Of a stretch of DNA of 64,000 nucleotides, positions 21,791 through 33,030 are shown piece by piece. The DNA lies in contig CM055093.1 of NCBI GenBank assembly GCA_029204225.1, forward strand, positions 29,833,777-29,897,776. Reading direction: 5' to 3'. Source of the DNA: Diphasiastrum complanatum (lineage: Eukaryota; Streptophyta; Lycopodiopsida; Lycopodiales; Lycopodiaceae). The stretch's first letter is position 1. The number at the start of each line of letters is the position of its first letter. Below the pieces are notes generated by a model. It did no database searches. It was not told the origin of the DNA and saw only the letters and a list, made by a program, of their open reading frames with translations. Both the position numbers and the translations under genes were made by a program.

Positions 21791-22512
21791 GATGTAAAAA
21801 ATGTATTAAAAATGACCATTTTTGGTGATTTTTGGGGGATGGATCTCTCCAAATCCATAAGGAGATCATTATGAAATCAATTACAGCATGATTAGCATTC
21901 CTTTTTACCTTTCCAGCAAGCTATCAGACCTGTGAATTGATGGCCAGTGGCTTATGCACCATCTCCATCAAGTTTGAAGCTATTTTGACTTCTACAAATC
22001 AAGAAATCTTCATTCTCAGCCTTTATTGCATCTTAGGATCAGTATGAATGCTTCATGAAAGTCTAGTTGTTTAAGACTGTTGGTAGCATCAATTTTGGGC
22101 TAGGATGGGTGTTTGCACATTTTTGCATGATTTTTTCTTGTGGAAGTGTGCCCTAATATAGATTTTCTGACACTCTGATCTAGCATGTGTGAGGCCTAGG
22201 TGGCAAGCTGATGTGACAAGCATCTTGTTCACTTGGTCTCCCTCTGTATTGAGTTTTACAGTACCTAATTTGGTGTCTTGTAGCCAAAGTTATGATCATT
22301 TGAAATTTTGCAGTTTTGTGTGTAAAATCAGCAAAATTTGAAAATGTTCTGATTGCATGCCAATCATTTCCCTAGCACTGTGCTTGCATGGATTAGTTGC
22401 ATGCTGATTCTCATAGTGATTTTAACATGCATGAGGGATTTACAATTGATTTGAGTGGTCATACGCATGTGCTCTGACAATTGGGTCACAAATCAAGAAT
22501 TAATTATCTCAC

Positions 22513-22980
22513 TTAGCTCGAAACACTATTTGCATCAGACATTTTGAGGGTGAAGAACTTCTTCCTTAGATGAAGCTTGGACATAACGTCTCTGATGTCG
22601 TAGATAGTTGCTAGAATGTCCCATGCATTCTTAGCAGTCTGAGCAACATGTATGTGGCTGATCTGAGTATCCTTGATGTTGAGGGTGATCATGGCAAATG
22701 CTTTGTCATCTCTCAGTCTCCACTTGGTGATGACGGCTGCATCACCTTCTGGTTTGAGCTCTTTGCCATCAACGATGTCCCATAGTTCTTTGGCTAGAAG
22801 TATAACCTTCATCTTGAATTTCCAGAGATGGTAGAGTTATCTCCATCGAGTTTGTCAATGAGAGATGAACTAGATGATGGATCCATTCTAATTGAACGAG
22901 ATCGTTGCTAGAAACAACGATTATCGGAATATTGTTGGCTGTGCGTTTGCTAGAAGACATCTTGATAGAAACAAGACTGA
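22513..22980 (-). pseudogene. copia gag fragment
   Basis: The frame at 22,513-22,812 (MKVILLAKELWDIVDGKELK ... AKNAWDILATIYDIRD) is the standard copia gag (UBN2-like) domain: start KLDGDN..IWKFKM, then ELWD, W..L...Y. The initial ~50 residues (SSSLIDKLDGDNS) lie in another frame at 22,813-22,960, so there is at least one frameshift. The ORF stops at 22,513 without a zinc knuckle. Confidence 0.82.
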
Positions 22981-23017
22981 TAATCTGCAGTAGAGATGCA
23001 GATTACTGAAATGCCCA

Positions 23018-23028
23018 CTTTGATACCA
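23018..23028 (-). other. copia primer binding site
   Basis: Minus strand reads TGGTATCAAAG, matching the initiator tRNA-Met complement TGGTATCAGAG with one change. It directly abuts the LTR terminus at 23,029. Confidence 0.75.
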
Positions 23029-23390
23029 TGTCATAAAACCGTGGGTGTGACCGGCAGCGGAAGCTTGAGGCTTTGAGCGTGAATGGAAATGCAACAATTA
23101 GCAGCAAAAATATTCAAGTAGAAGAATTCATACAGATTGCGCAAATGAACAATGCAATAGTGAGACAAAAATTGCACTCTGATTAATATGAACAGTGAGT
23201 ACAATCGCTTGAATTTTAACTTCAGCTTGCTGAGCATAATAACACTGGCTACATATAACTGTAATTGAAAGAGAAATTCAATCAACACTTACATAACTTG
23301 ATTCAGCTAGTATATATATTTACAAGTGTCGAGAAAAAAATATCTTATGCCTTAACTGCCATCTACTCCAATTTTGTATATGTACAAAGT
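23029..23390 (-). repeat. copia LTR (outer end approximate)
   Basis: The inner end is TGTCATAAAACC on plus (ACA terminus on minus), next to the PBS. A TATATATATT near 23,310 could be the TATA box. The outer terminus is uncertain. Confidence 0.5.
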
Positions 23391-23489
23391 CGGTAACCGC
23401 CCTTAGGATATTTGTTTCTCCAGCTGTTTTAGGGTTGATGATAAGTTGGCGACATCGGTCTGCCAATGTAGCAAAAACGTGAAAAACTT

Positions 23490-23728
23490 GAAGGTGCCCT
23501 TAGTCTGAAGGTATGCAAATCCTGAAGGTGCCCTTAGACTTAAGATGTGTAAATCCCTAAGGCGCCCGCAGACTAAAGGCAACGAAGAGGCCAAAAAAGG
23601 CGAAAAAGCCAAAGGTGCGTTACACTGAAGGCAGCGAGAAGATGAAAGTGCCTTAGACTAAAGGCAGCGAAGAAGACGAAGGTGTCTTAGATTAAAGACA
23701 GCGAAAAAGTCGAAGGTGTCTTAAATGG
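23490..23728. repeat. 34-bp minisatellite, seven units
   Basis: Units start at 23,490, 23,524, 23,558, 23,611, 23,644, 23,678 and 23,712. The period is 34 bp apart from one unit enlarged to 53 bp by an internal duplication of GAAAAAGCC-like sequence. Consensus: GAAGGTGCCTTAGACT, then AAAGGCAGCGAAGAAGAC. Confidence 0.88.
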
Positions 23729-24141
23729 TTTATGTGGGCAATACGAAGAACAACTACCAATAGTTGAGTCAAGTGTCTCAGGTTGATTCCTAAATAGGGT
23801 CCTTGTGAACATCCTATTGGTTGTTCAATGATAGGTATCGCAGCGCCTTCCTTCTACGGTATTAGAAAGCATATTAAAGGAAGCACTCCACAATTTATGT
23901 GGTTTTGTGCCAGTGATTGCACACACACATGAAAAACAAACAAATGGATTACTCAAATGTCTCATAAACTTCCCAGCATTTAGCCAGTCGCCAAAAGGCA
24001 TTAATTTAACTCAACTAGAAGCTGACACGTGGAGGCTATGTCTTACAAACGCAGGTTGTGGATGGGGGCAGGCCACCAATTTCTCATGAAAGGGGTGCTG
24101 GTGCATCAAACACTCATGAACAACATTGCACACCAAGATAG

Positions 24142-24591
24142 CACCCACCAGGACATGGCACCACTGAAGATCATGACTCATCTTTCCCAAATACAGAAGA
24201 CACTCTACCACCCAAAAGACGATTTAAAACCAGAACGACGATCTCACTCAAGGCACAACAATGCATTGATCGGTGTCTTATTATGTTGGCCAATGTGAAG
24301 GCTGTTAAGTGTGTTAAAGAAGGACACCATGAAATCTTCACCATTACAACATTTTGTTTAGACCACGAGAGAGAGTACAATGTTAGCATAACACAACAAC
24401 CGTCTTGCATATGTGTGGATTTTCAAGCTCATCACCTGGAGGGAAAGCCGTATCTAGCATGCAAACATTTGTACTATGTTTTTCTTAGACTGCTAGGGCT
24501 GGACCAAAACACAAACATGTTTATTCACCAACCACTTCTAACAGAAATCGAGGTGTTCCAAGCTCTCTCTAGAGAAAGAAACTACCATTAG
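24142..24591 (+). pseudogene. C-terminal SWIM zinc-finger domain of the transposase-like protein
   Basis: An open frame of 149 codons follows a stop at 24,139-24,141. It contains a basic stretch (PPKRRFKTRTTISLKAQQCI) and then the SWIM signature C-x-C-xn-C-x-H: PSCICVDFQAHH ... YLACKHLYYVFLR. SWIM domains bind DNA or protein and often close MULE/FAR1-type transposases. Lying downstream of and colinear with the remnants at 19.7-21.8 kb, it is most likely the C-terminus of the same gene, separated by the copia insertion. It has no start of its own. The SWIM call is firm; the gene-level link is inferred. Confidence 0.7.
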
Positions 24592-25284
24592 TCTTGTTTA
24601 GATAGCAAGAAATTCTTTTTTGCTTGTAGAACTTTGGACTGCCTAGTTTTGTGCTCGCGGAAAGATCTGCAGCCCTTTTTTTTGTTATTTAGATTATTGC
24701 TTAGCATATAATATTTAACAAGTCTTTAAGTTTGGATCTGCAAACAAGGCCCTCTTGAGATTGTGCGATTGGTACACTTTTGATTCTTCTCAATGTAGCT
24801 AGCCATCCTTACTAACTATCATATTTTTTCTTGCAATTCAGAATTGATCATGGCAATTGTTAATGTTTGGTTCATGTTTTGGTTATGCACAATTCTTCAG
24901 GTTTGAACTTGTTAATTTTCAGAGAAAAAGGACAATTATGATTGTACTAGTCAATCATTAAGAGTTATTGATTGCTTAATCCAATGATCTATCAAGTTCT
25001 AGGTGTTAGATCTTGATCTAGATGCATTACACTATGATTTAAGCAAGAGAAATGGATCAAATACATAAATGACCTGTACATAAATGACCTGTGTACTGGT
25101 CCAACAGGCTCCACACATGTGAGATCTCACTATGAACATAGATCTTAAGATTAGCATAATATATTGAACAACTTGGAATTGACAATTTCAACAGAATTTT
25201 GTTATTTACACACAACAAAACCCTAAACTACCAAAAAACCGAAGCCAAAAAGTTCTAACAAAATGAACGTCAAAACTGTTAGAA
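24592..25284. other. spacer, nothing recognised
   Basis: AT-rich sequence without supported coding. GATCTTGATCTAGATGC-like words occur, but no repeat boundaries were found. Confidence 0.5.
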
Positions 25285-25347
25285 AGCTTGCTAAAATGGC
25301 CAAAAAGCTCGCATCCAAAAGCTCGCTAAAAATCATTCCCCTCCATA

Positions 25348-25931
25348 GGAAGAGCACACCCTATTACCCATGTTGCAATGGACAAGCAGAATCATCAAAC
25401 AAGATTCTCTATGATATTATCACGAAGATGGTTGAAGCATCATGCTCAGATTGGGAACACAAACTTCACACAACTTTATGGGCATTCAGAACCACCTTTA
25501 AGGTGAGCACTAGACAAACCCCATTTCAAATGGTATATGGACAAGAAGTAGTAATGCCTACTGAATTTGTCATTTTGAGTCTGAGAGTCACCATCATCGA
25601 ATGACTAAGTATAGAGGAATCTACCAAGATGAGACTTCAACATCTTTTCCAACTCCACGAAACTCGCTTCCTAGAACTTCACATACTAGCTGTAGAGAAA
25701 CAACGAAGGAAAGCTTGGCGCGATCAAAATATCAAGACCAAGGATTTCATCAAGGGAAAATCGACATTTTTGTACAATGCCAAGGCACACAAGGGTAAGC
25801 TCAAGTTTCTAGGAGAAAGGCTATACAAGGTAGTAGAAATCCGACCTAATGGCGTAGTCATTCTCGCCGACCTCATGCAAGGCAAATTGTTCGACATGCC
25901 TATTAATGACAGCAGGTTGCGTCGCTACTAA
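25348..25931 (+). pseudogene. gypsy integrase C-terminal half
   Basis: The frame at 25,348-25,604 (STPYYPCCNGQAESSNKILY) carries the catalytic-glutamate block. After a short shift, 25,629-25,931 gives the C-terminal domain ending PINDSRLRRY and a stop. It closely resembles the element A integrase tail and lacks a chromodomain. The 5' side is an abrupt junction: the upstream ~60 bp (25,285-25,345) are not integrase but resemble, inverted, 14,135-14,185. Confidence 0.82.
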
Positions 25932-26696
25932 ATTATAAGTAGTTCAATAACGTTCAATTAGATGACCCAGACCCTAGAAGATATACTGGTTTAAATTAGG
26001 TATTTTAGATCTAGGCGATTAGTTGGGTAGAGCAGATCTTAATGTAGCTAGACCAATTAGATTAGGTAGGACAGACTTAGGATTAGTTTAGTTGTAGGAT
26101 AATCGACCGCGATCCATAGAGTAGCAAATATAGGATTAGGATACTTTCTAGAATTAAATCATTGGACAAATTAGATTAGATATATCTAGGTTAAGTAGCA
26201 ATAGCCTCATATAGTTTAGATCCAAGGTATCATTAGATCTAGGTAGATAGATTAAATATTTGATCACATTAGATTGAAGCCCATAACGTAGCCTAGCCTT
26301 AGTTCTTTAGATCAGCCCATGTTAATCCAAGTAGGAGTTAGGCAAGATATAGTTCAGTAGGTTAGATGTGCACCATTAGACTCCTATAACTAAAATCCCA
26401 CCTTGTATAACTACCCTTACCTAATATACAAAGCCCCAACCTACCCTACCCATTTTTTCTCTTTTTCCTTTGTAAAAATGTCTTCGAAACACCCTGAGTG
26501 GCCCAAAAAGAGCTCCCCAAGTCCTAGCAAATCCAACCACTCCCAAGTGATACCAATCAACAAGATGGATACATCAAAGATAAATCCAAAGCGGAACAGA
26601 TACTTGCCAAAGTGTATGCTAAAAAAGAATAATTTTGTCTTTACTGTGTCAAAATGCATCCAAAAAGTGAGCATCAGAAGATCACCATGAAAGAGA
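25932..26696. other. post-integrase stretch, possibly 3' UTR/LTR
   Basis: GATTAGG/TAGATCTAGG-rich sequence follows the integrase stop; 26,403-26,690 holds a 95-residue K/S/P-rich frame of no known family. Could be the 3' part of the gypsy element, but no LTR termini were identified. Confidence 0.35.
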
Positions 26697-26960
26697 GCAC
26701 CAAGTAAGGAAGTAAGATGCCCAAATGTGACAAAACATCTAGCAAGCGATAAGCGGTGAAGAAGTTGCCAAAATGTCCACCAAATAAAGCACCAAGTAAG
26801 GAAGAAAAATGCTTCAATGTGATAGAAGATCTAGCAAGCAATAGGTGGTGAAGAAGCTACCAGAATGTCCACCAAATAGATCATCAACTAAAGAAGTTAG
26901 CTGCCTAGTGTGACAAATATCTATTAAGTGATAGGTGGTGAAGAACCTATCAAAATGTTT
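26697..26960. repeat. 92-bp tandem repeat, ~2.9 copies
   Basis: Copies start at 26,697, 26,789 and 26,881 with an exact 92-bp period. Shared words: GCACCAAGTAAGGAAG, ATCTAGCAAGCGATA, GGTGAAGAAG and AATGTCCACCAAATA. A more diverged copy may precede, near 26,605-26,696. Confidence 0.88.
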
Positions 26961-27050
26961 CTCCTGGTCATTCTTCATGAGAGATTGCTTGATTGTGTCT
27001 ATTATGGTCATTTATGTTTCATTGATACAATATCCTTAGAATGAGTCTAT
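26957..27050 (-). repeat. dispersed repeat, inverted partner of 55,935-56,040
   Basis: The minus strand shares GTTATAGACTCA, ATTGTATCAATGAA, CACAATCAAGCAATCTC and GAAGAATGACCA in order with the plus strand at 55,935-56,040. The length is about 95-105 bp. Probably pieces of one transposon family. Confidence 0.8.
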
Positions 27051-27970
27051 AACTCTCTGGTTCTTAACTTTTCATTTTGGTCATATTCTCATGTTTTCTA
27101 CTACTAGATCATGATTTTCTTCCAATATTGTATGATTGTTAAAATCATTTCATGTAGTAACATCAAGCATGATGTCCTAAACATATGTACGGGTAGTTGC
27201 TTGCAATTTGCAAGCTTGATTTATATAGTGAAATATATACATTTTACGACATTGTAACAAGTGAAAATTTGCTTTTCAATACTTATTGTTTTTGTCTTTG
27301 TATCCAGTTAGCTCAATGACACATATATTCATTACATAAAAGCCAAAAATTTATAAGGTGCTTGCTCTAACATGCCTCTCCCATTGAATGTTGTAACTTC
27401 TTTCATGTTTTTGATGCTATTGAATCATTTTTTGAAGAATAGCCAAACCTCAAAGAGAGGCAAGTAGAGTTAACTATCAAAATAACATCTTAACTTATCA
27501 CTCAAAAGTATTGTGAGGAGGAATATTTTTGTAGGTGTATGCTTCACAATTTTGGTGGAAACACTGCGATGTATGGAAGACTTGAGGCATTGGGATCAGG
27601 TCCAATTGTGGGAAAGGGGAAGTGAGAATTCTACTATGGTACTTAGTTGTGGAGAATTTCAGATCATGAAGATCCAAAATATGTCCCTTGATCTTTGGTT
27701 AGAAAGACAACACAATCAACAACATTGCCAATGTTGAAAAATTAGCATCTACTCAATGAAAGAGATGAAAACTCAAGAAGAACTTGATCAAACATCAAAT
27801 ACATGATAAAATGAAGTTGTTTTCCATACAATAACAATACCCTACTTTACTTCCCACGTGTGGATCCAAAAATAACAAAATCGGAGCATTCTACACACAA
27901 GATTACAATATATCATCAAGATAGTGCACCAATGGATAGATGAACTCATGAGAACTCATGTATAAGCATG
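27051..27970. other. spacer, nothing recognised
   Basis: AT-rich. A 74-residue plus frame at 27,513-27,737 has no recognisable motif. Confidence 0.5.
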
Positions 27971-28131
<161 letters not shown>

Positions 28132-28307
28132 AGTCTATTCTCCTCTTTTACAGCATATCCATGAATCATTTGAACTATGACTAAATTTAATGCATCTAAC
28201 ATTCAAATTTGAATGTGTTCAAATTTGACCTAATAACTTTTCCACACTTTTCAAAAGTGGTAATTCAAATGAACTTTGACTAAAATAACTTCCATAAAGT
28301 TTATCTC

Positions 28308-28400
28308 TAAGTCTAAAATGTATATTGGCCTAATATTGACAATTACCCAAAATATGACTAAACTTGACTAAACCACATGAAATCTCTCACACTCGCTCTT
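28308..28400. repeat. direct repeat, left copy (pairs with 30,358-30,450)
   Basis: AAGTCTAAAATG-ATATTGG, CTAATATTGACAATTACCC, ATGACTAAACTTGA and GAAATCTCTCA occur in the same order and orientation at 30,358-30,450. The two copies flank ~2 kb carrying a copia fragment. Sequence between 28,401 and 28,789 is otherwise featureless. Confidence 0.85.
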
Positions 28401-28789
28401 CAATTAGTTTTGGCATAGTTTTGACCATAGAACTTTGATCCAACTTTAGAATGATCTCCATCCTAAGTATAGACCTCCTTTCTAATGTTCTAAAGTAGCT
28501 TCCCTAATTGATATAGAGAATAGTGTCCAAATTGGATGCTTCACTATTTCTTACATCAATTTTACATGTCAATATGTAACTAGAACATGAAGAACCAAAT
28601 AGAATGTAAGTGAAATGATTCCTCCATGTTTCAAACTTTGAACTCTCTGGAAAATAACAGCAACCAAACAATAAATTTTAGTGATGACCACTTGCTTGCT
28701 TTTCTTCTCCAACTTTGTCCTTTCTTGATATGTATTCACTATTAAACTCCATGAATGAGCCTCCATCTCCATCTTGACACAAGATAACA

Positions 28790-29326
28790 TCAACATTTGA
28801 TGACTTGGCCATGAATGAGTGACATAATGAACTCCAAAGATTCATTTCCATCAGCAAAACCAGCCAAGAATTCTAGTACAACTCCAACATCAAAATGATG
28901 CAAACCAATGTAGCTAGTTTTACCATATCTTGACAATTTGCACACATCCACATGAAATAGCTCAAACATGAGATAGAAGAAGTAAAGTAAACTTGAACAA
29001 CACTTCGTTGCGGCTCCTTTGACCTTAATTGAATTTAAAGACTTTTGCAAAAATAGATCCATAACATCTTTGCCAAATGACCCTCCTTTGTTGCTCTTGA
29101 CTAGCTCCAAATTGCCACTTTCCCTTTTGTAATGTTGAAGCCCTTTGAGATCAACCTCTTGATCTTCCACTTGAATATCAAAGCCATTGACTAAGACCTC
29201 TTTTCCAGATCCATTAGTTGATTTTCCAGCATGAAAATCATGAGAACCAATATCCACTTGCATAGCATCATCTACACAAGAGGATTCTCCAAAACATGTG
29301 AGTAAAACAAAGTGTGTCACTTCCAC
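28790..29326 (-). CDS. unrecognised 178-residue ORF in copia-related fragment
   Basis: The longest open frame of this block, on the same strand as the copia motif. The first half is polar and acidic (HDFHAGKSTNGSGKEVLVNG). The second half has hydrophobic stretches around CCSSLLYFFYLMFELFHVDV. No known motif was found. It may be a decayed or replaced part of pol rather than an expressed gene. Confidence 0.25.
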   Translation of the reverse strand: MEVTHFVLLTCFGESSCVDDAMQVDIGSHDFHAGKSTNGSGKEVLVNGFDIQVEDQEVDLKGLQHYKRESGNLELVKSNKGGSFGKDVMDLFLQKSLNSIKVKGAATKCCSSLLYFFYLMFELFHVDVCKLSRYGKTSYIGLHHFDVGVVLEFLAGFADGNESLEFIMSLIHGQVIKC

Positions 29327-29576
29327 TTGCTTACCTTTCTCTTGATCATCAAAGATTAGGTCCCCTGTAGCTGAACAAATCAGGCGCCATAGGTTCTACC
29401 GAATGTGGGCCGAACTCCAAGTGAGTTGATGAAGAGATGTGAGATCCATGCCTTGGATCTTCCCAAGAACCAGTTTTCCATTGCTCTTTTCTTCATAAGA
29501 CTCCCTCTTAATGATTGCATAATAAGAAGTAGAAACCTCAAAAACATTATAAGCCGTGAAAAAAATCAAGGATGAT

Positions 29577-30349
29577 TCAAGTACTCTCTTTTTTCAAACA
29601 AGAACTTCTATTCAATGTTTCAGGTAATGACTCATATGATAATGATTCTTTCTCATTATCATTCACAATGACATCATTCAAAGAACATCCTACTTTGAAC
29701 TCTTCACATACTTCTCTTCTTCTTGACTTGTGAGTATCTCCCTCATCAAGTTTCATGATAGAACGATTTGATCTACTCTCTTTATGAAGACATGTGACTC
29801 CACTTGCTACAAAAATGACTTTCTTGGACTCATCATAAAAGAATGTAGAAGAACCATCTCCTTCGTGAATGCACCTAGCAACATCTTTTTCCATATGATC
29901 AAAGAAATCATTAGCAACAAACTTTTTCAAGGAATAACCTTGACCACCTCCATTGATGAAGTTAGCTCTTTCCTTACATTTTGCATGCTTGCACTTGCCA
30001 TGAAGGACCATTGAAGAACCATCATTACCCTCATAACTAGCCAAGTTAGCACAAAGATGAACATCTCCAAGAAGCATATTAGATCTTGACCTAGATCTAG
30101 CATAAGGAAGCTTTTTAGACTTTGCATAAGATCCACCAATCTAATGCTAAAAGAGAACTTTGGAAAGTTGAGACCAATCTCCTTTTTCATTCCATCCTTT
30201 TTGTTATCCATAACAAAAGCATCAAGCTTGAAAAGTCTACCTTGTCTATTGCTCCTAGCAACCAAGATTTCTTCCTTTGTAATGAAACATGCATCACCAC
30301 CAAACTGTACCATGTATCCTTTCCCTATCATTTGACCAACACTTAACAA
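29577..30349 (-). pseudogene. copia protease/pre-integrase remnant and downstream frame
   Basis: Two overlapping minus frames, 29,927-30,349 and 29,577-30,077. The first begins MLSVGQMIGKGYMVQFGGDA, the GAG-pre-integrase motif of copia elements. The second (KCKHAKCKERANF; SRRREVCEEFKVGC) does not match copia integrase. A frameshift lies near 30,080. The segment after the motif may be foreign sequence. Confidence 0.5.
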
Positions 30350-30357
30350 ATTCTTTG

Positions 30358-30450
30358 ATAAGTCTAAAATGCATATTGGACTAATATTGACAATTACCCA
30401 AAAAATGACTAAACTTGATAAATTAGTTGAAATCTCTCATACTAGTTACT
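30358..30450. repeat. direct repeat, right copy
   Basis: Second copy of the ~90-bp sequence at 28,308-28,400, same orientation. It starts exactly where the copia-like frame begins. Confidence 0.85.
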
Positions 30451-32991
30451 CCAAATAACTTGGATTTAGCCCTTTTTCTTTTTCCATAATGCTGGCACTT
30501 CCTTTTCATTACTCAAGTGTCATTGAAACTCAAATAAACTTTGTCTTGTTTGTTTTGCACTCCATTTTCATTTACTCAAGCTAACATTCCTAAGTCTCTA
30601 TATAAGCGATTGTTTTTAAAGTAACTTAAATCTCTTCATTCCATATGTTGTTTACAACTAAGCTATCATATCCTTGTTATCACAAGTAAACTTCTTTTGC
30701 CAATATTCATGCCATTAAAACATAGACACAATTTTCTTGATAAATACGAGATAACAATTTGCTAGAGAATGTATAAAGAAATGAAGGTTGCATTACCACA
30801 ATATCCCCTCAAACTACACCAAACTAAAATGGAAAAATGTGAGATATTTCACGTTAAAGTAGTAAACTCTGATAAGAATTTTTGTGTGGCAAAGGGTGAA
30901 ACTTTTGAAAGAGGTACCACTTTGAATGTATATGTTATGCGAGTTCGATGCCAATTGATCGTGTAACAAATACACGCAAACAACTATCAAGTGAGCTGTG
31001 AAAGTGTGGGCTCTCATGGAACACTATTGTATGTTCTATACAGTGCGTTTCGGAATGTATTGCTTCAAAACATCTCAAAAAGATCAAAAAGGAAATACTT
31101 AAAAGAGCTTCCTTTTCTTCGTCCCATAATTTCTAAGCTCAATAGCAAGAATCCCTTGAATGTCTGCAATTCTGGATTTGTAGTTCAATAAGCGTTTTGT
31201 TTATATTCCTGGCCACAAGCTATGCTTCGCTGTTGTACACCATGAAACTCTGGCAAGTTAAACTTTTAGCGATACCACCCATCATGATGATCATTGATAA
31301 TGTCTTCTTCATAGCAATTCATGCAGCCATCGCCAAAGCTTACAAAGCAAACAGAGAAAATGAGGGAAGATACAGAAGTGAAGATGAGGAATTTGATTAT
31401 GTCTTCTTCAAAGCGATTTATACAGCCATCACAAATGATCGTACTGTATGCAAAAAAAATAAAATTCCGTTGACTCCTACTCTATCTGCACTTTTATAAT
31501 ATAAAATAAACCAACAACAAAAGAAAGAGTAGACTCCATTCCAGAACAGAATGTGTTCCGGAACGGCAGCTGTGGTTCCTTCCAGTGAAGCAAAGCTAGA
31601 AGTGTAAGTTTTGCAAGTACAGGGCACATAAATTGCAAGTAGTCACGGATGAGGCAGTTAGAAGGCCAAAATAATTTCTTAGGCCATTCATATGAGGCAA
31701 AGATTAATGCTAGGGTTTCTTTATCATTAGACATTCTAGAGACTGGAAAAGAATCAAAAGTAATAAGGATATCTTTTGATAAAGCACAAGACCAAGAACT
31801 ATATTATTGGCATCAAGATGTATGACAAGTCCCAGAGCTGTCTTTTTGTTACAGATATTGATTAATTTCTATAGACTATTACAATTAAGAAGTCTCACCT
31901 CAGAATGTGAAATAAATCTAAGATTAGATTAGGATTGACTTCAGTCTACTAGCAATTCTGAATCTAAAGCCACAGGGAAACATTTTGGTAAGAACCCGCA
32001 AAACTGAATTTTTTCATCCTCTGAATGGTTGAACTCCTATATGATTCTCTCTGGATGTGAATTTTCTTGTCTTGCTCAAAGTAACGTGCAAGAAGGGGAA
32101 TGGAAGGTGGAAACCATATTTGAGTTCCCACTAATTTGAATGGCTATTCACACTCATTTTAAACCTTGGCATACAAGAAGGGCTGTAAACATTCATTTTA
32201 GTTGTCAAAATATTTAAACGTGGGTGTACACATTAAAGCTTTAAATCAAAAATACTTTTCTATTTAGTGTTCTATACATAGATTCTGAATGTACAAAATT
32301 GTTCCATATGCTTAGTGTACAGAATGTGAGAGATTCTCCACATTCTATGCAATTCGCCTTCTTACAAAATTTGCAAATAAGTATTCTAATGTTATGGCAC
32401 CAAATCAACCATGAACTGGTGGACAAACAGCAAAGCCTTATCTTAGTACTGTTTAATAACCATTCAAAAAGAGAGAGGGCGTAATTGTAGGATGTACTGT
32501 AAAAAAAATGGACATCATTGTCTTGGACAAATTTATTCATGAAATTGGTTAATCTTTACCAATGATTGAAAACATGTTATACGAGCATGTAAATTTAATT
32601 TATAGATTTTCATAGCTTACTTAGAACCAAAATCTAATTAGGGAGCTTTTCCACATCGAGATGGGCTTTCATTCTTAGCTCAAAAAATTTGAGATAATCC
32701 ATCATGTGAATAGAGAAACATGTCAAGGTGAGTGAGCAGATTGAGTCGGGTAAGTGGACTTAGCAACCTTGAGATAGACGTACTCAACAAGAAGAACACA
32801 AAGGCAATGCTACCAAACTATCCACTGAGAATGTGGAAACCTAGCCAACACTTTTGAACCAATTTTCTAAGGAATTCTAGCATGAATGTCTCCCTTTTTG
32901 CTTGAAAAAGAATCCACGAGCTTTGGAAAAGGGAACTATGCTCTTCAATGAGGGAGGGCGCCAAAGAGAGACAACGAAAAGGGCCTCATGG

Positions 32992-33030
<39 letters not shown>

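Larger units (their letters stand above)
22513..23400 (-). mobile_element. Ty1/copia 5' fragment (LTR, PBS, gag) inserted in the transposase-like gene
   Basis: On the minus strand an LTR inner end (...TTTTATGACA) at 23,029 is followed by a PBS, then gag, cut off at 22,513. The fragment separates the central and SWIM parts of the plus-strand transposase-like gene, so it inserted later, with loss of its pol and 3' LTR. The outer LTR edge was not fixed; 23,300-23,400 is an estimate. Confidence 0.7.
28790..30357 (-). mobile_element. minus-strand copia-related fragment with unusual ORFs
   Basis: The start (minus) is a clear copia pre-integrase motif, DLSKNLLSVGQMIGKGYMV, at ~30,300-30,357, followed to about 30,180 by ARSNRQGRLFKLDAFVMDN. 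After that no GHxS/C-x2-C integrase zinc block appears. Instead there are frames at 29,577-30,077 (166 residues) and 28,790-29,326 (178 residues) of unrecognised sequence. Right and left ends lie at a ~90-bp direct repeat. Confidence 0.55.

Noticed and set aside
23490-23728. Regular repeats considered as a CRISPR array
   Set aside because: Repeats are contiguous with no unique spacers, and the context is a plant nuclear genome.
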